A DNA stretch of 64,000 bases, from the NCBI RefSeq assembly GCF_000321225.1, contig NW_004450381.1:458493-522492 (forward strand). Direction: 5' to 3'. The translations under genes and the position numbers were made by a program. This stretch comes from Odobenus rosmarus divergens (taxonomy: Eukaryota > Chordata > Mammalia > Carnivora > Odobenidae). This document shows positions 1-64,000 of this stretch, one piece after another. The notes beneath the pieces were generated by a model. That model was not told the DNA's origin. It saw nothing but the letters and a program-made list of their open reading frames with translations, and did no database searches. The stretch's first letter is position 1. Every line of letters starts with the position of its first letter.

Positions 1-329
1 AAAAAAAAAAAATCCCACCAGACTGTATGAATGTCAGTGAGCAACTTCTCCTTGGGTCTGTTCATAGAACAGCAAGGTTGGGGCCTCCTGGTATATCTGA
101 ATGCTCTGCTAAGAGGGTCTTGTGGCAGGGATTTTCAAGATTGACATCACCTATTTTCCTATTCATAATAAATCTAGATTTTTAGTTCTTTATGTCAGAC
201 ATTTACCATTATTTTGTTTTGAAACAATTCAAATTTTTCCATATATTCAGTAGATTGCTGACTTATTGCCCATTTGCTCTTGCTAGCCACTATTATGGCA
301 TATCCAGTAACAACAGATAATGTTTGTTG

Positions 330-415
330 AGCATTTAGTATCTACTGTGCATAGTCCTAAGCGCTTTACACACATTTGATCTTTTAAAGAACCCTATGGG
401 AAATTGTGACGGTAG
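330..415 (+). repeat. MIR-like ancient SINE fragment
   Basis: Contains the MIR-type core 'tactgtgcatagtcctaagcgctttac'-like arrangement followed by 'aaccctatggg'. Recognised by eye; degraded. Confidence 0.5.
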
Positions 416-474
416 GCGGGTTTGGGTAAACTGCTTCTGGGCACCACTGGGCAGTAGAGACCCATGACTGTTCT

Positions 475-675
475 TTTTTTTAAATTTTTTTTAAAGATTT
501 TATTTATTTATTCGACAGAGAGATAGCGAGAAAAGGAACACAAGCGGGGGAGTGGGAGAGGGAGAAGCAGGCTTCCTGCGGAGCAGGGAGCCCGATGTGG
601 GGCTCGATCCCAGGACCCTGGGATCATGACCTGAGCCGAAGGCAGACGCTTAATGACTGAGCCACCCAGGCGCCT
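475..675 (-). mobile_element. CAN SINE (SINEC), antisense
   Basis: T-rich start, 'aaagattttatttattta', GA-rich centre and inverted tRNA-like head 'gagccacccaggcgcc'. Target-site duplication 'gacccatgactgttct' at 459-474 and 676-691. Confidence 0.93.
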
Positions 676-980
676 GACCCATGACTGTTCTGACTCAGAA
701 TTGCAGACATTAGCTATTGTGCTTTACCTCCTCCGTGTATGCATCATTTTAACTCTTGGTCCTGGTTCCTTAGCGCATATATGTTTTGGGAGCATGTGTA
801 TGATCATTTCAGAAGCTAGAGATGATCTTTCTATGATTTTTGAATTGGAAAAAAATGTCTTATTGGTTATATAGACTCACTGGGATTTTATGCTACTGGT
901 TTATGACCTATATTCTGAATGTGGGTTTATATTTTTTTTAATCTATGGGGTTTTTTGTTGTTTTTGGTCTCATTTTCTAG

Positions 981-63673
<62,693 letters not shown>

Positions 63674-63697
63674 GTAAGCTCATTTTCCTTCTAATGC

Positions 63698-63724
63698 TGT
63701 GTGTGTGTGTGTGTGTGTGTGTGT
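63698..63724 (+). repeat. (TG)n microsatellite
   Basis: About 13 uninterrupted TG units, 24 bases after the last PI4KA donor in the window. Confidence 0.95.
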
Positions 63725-64000
63725 TTGTAAACTTCTTGCTTTGGAATGTAGGGAAGAATCATCCTTACACTATCAGGGCAGAAAAATTGGAGTCAGAATT
63801 TAAACTCTCAAATGGCAATGCAGCCTCCCTCAGAATGTCATGGAATTTGCTACAAGGTCTGAAATTTGGTCCTGAAACCTCTACTCCACTTATTCTGAGC
63901 TATTGATGTTACTTACTGACAAGGGGTGTCACCAGCCTGTGTCTCTGCATCCCACCTTCCCCTGCTGCAGGACTTCTCTGGGCTCGCTCTGGGTAGCTCA

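Larger units (their letters stand above)
1..980 (+). other. PI4KA: PI4KA intron preceding the first visible exon
   Basis: No coding sequence is seen. It holds a MIR-like stretch (about 330-415) and one antisense CAN SINE (475-675). It begins with an A-run that may be the tail of a repeat cut by the window edge. Confidence 0.8.

Overview
This window is mammalian nuclear DNA from a carnivoran. About thirty tRNA-Lys-derived CAN SINEs (SINEC type: 'gcgcctgggtggctca' head, 'aaataaataaaatctt' tail, many with visible target-site duplications) are scattered on both strands, and these are restricted to Carnivora. Older fossils (MIR, MER5A, a Tigger-like DNA transposon, old LINE-1 pieces) lie between them. 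A caniform such as a bear, seal or mustelid is plausible, but the species cannot be settled from sequence alone.

Two genes account for all the convincing coding sequence. On the + strand, PI4KA (phosphatidylinositol 4-kinase III alpha) runs through the whole window. I place 24 consecutive coding exons between 981 and 63673, all with AG/GT boundaries and compatible phases, joining into 943 complete codons plus two bases with no stop or frameshift. From remembered human PI4KA these are probably exons 2 to 25. They encode the N-terminal alpha-solenoid half of the protein; the first exon and the catalytic half lie outside. On the - strand, SERPIND1 (heparin cofactor II) sits complete inside the 23.7-kb PI4KA intron between 30018 and 53714. 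It has four coding exons (44687 down to 35112, 496 residues), a probable polyadenylation signal at 34494-34499, and a candidate untranslated first exon with liver-type promoter motifs near 48625-48740. The human genes have the same antisense nesting.

Layout: 1-980, PI4KA intron before the first exon seen; 981-30017, eighteen PI4KA exons in SINE-rich introns; 30018-53714, the large host intron with SERPIND1 at 34475-48700 and a 700-N gap at 38430-39129; 53715-57590, four PI4KA exons; 57591-63394, a long intron with a LINE-1 3' end carrying two stacked SINEs and an older L1 fossil; 63395-63673, two more PI4KA exons.

I see no CRISPR array, phage, operon or clearly undescribed system. The observations most worth checking are: (1) strong internal evidence that the gap plus the 1,106-bp exact duplicate after it (38430-40235) is an assembly artefact, because a MER5A element and a SINE target-site duplication are continuous across it; (2) a carnivore SINE inserted about 28 nt upstream of a PI4KA exon, between the best branch-point candidate and the splice acceptor; (3) a perfect 28-bp direct repeat flanking the 51-nt in-frame PI4KA exon; (4) a Leu-Thr rather than Leu-Ser reactive bond in heparin cofactor II; (5) the candidate SERPIND1 promoter.
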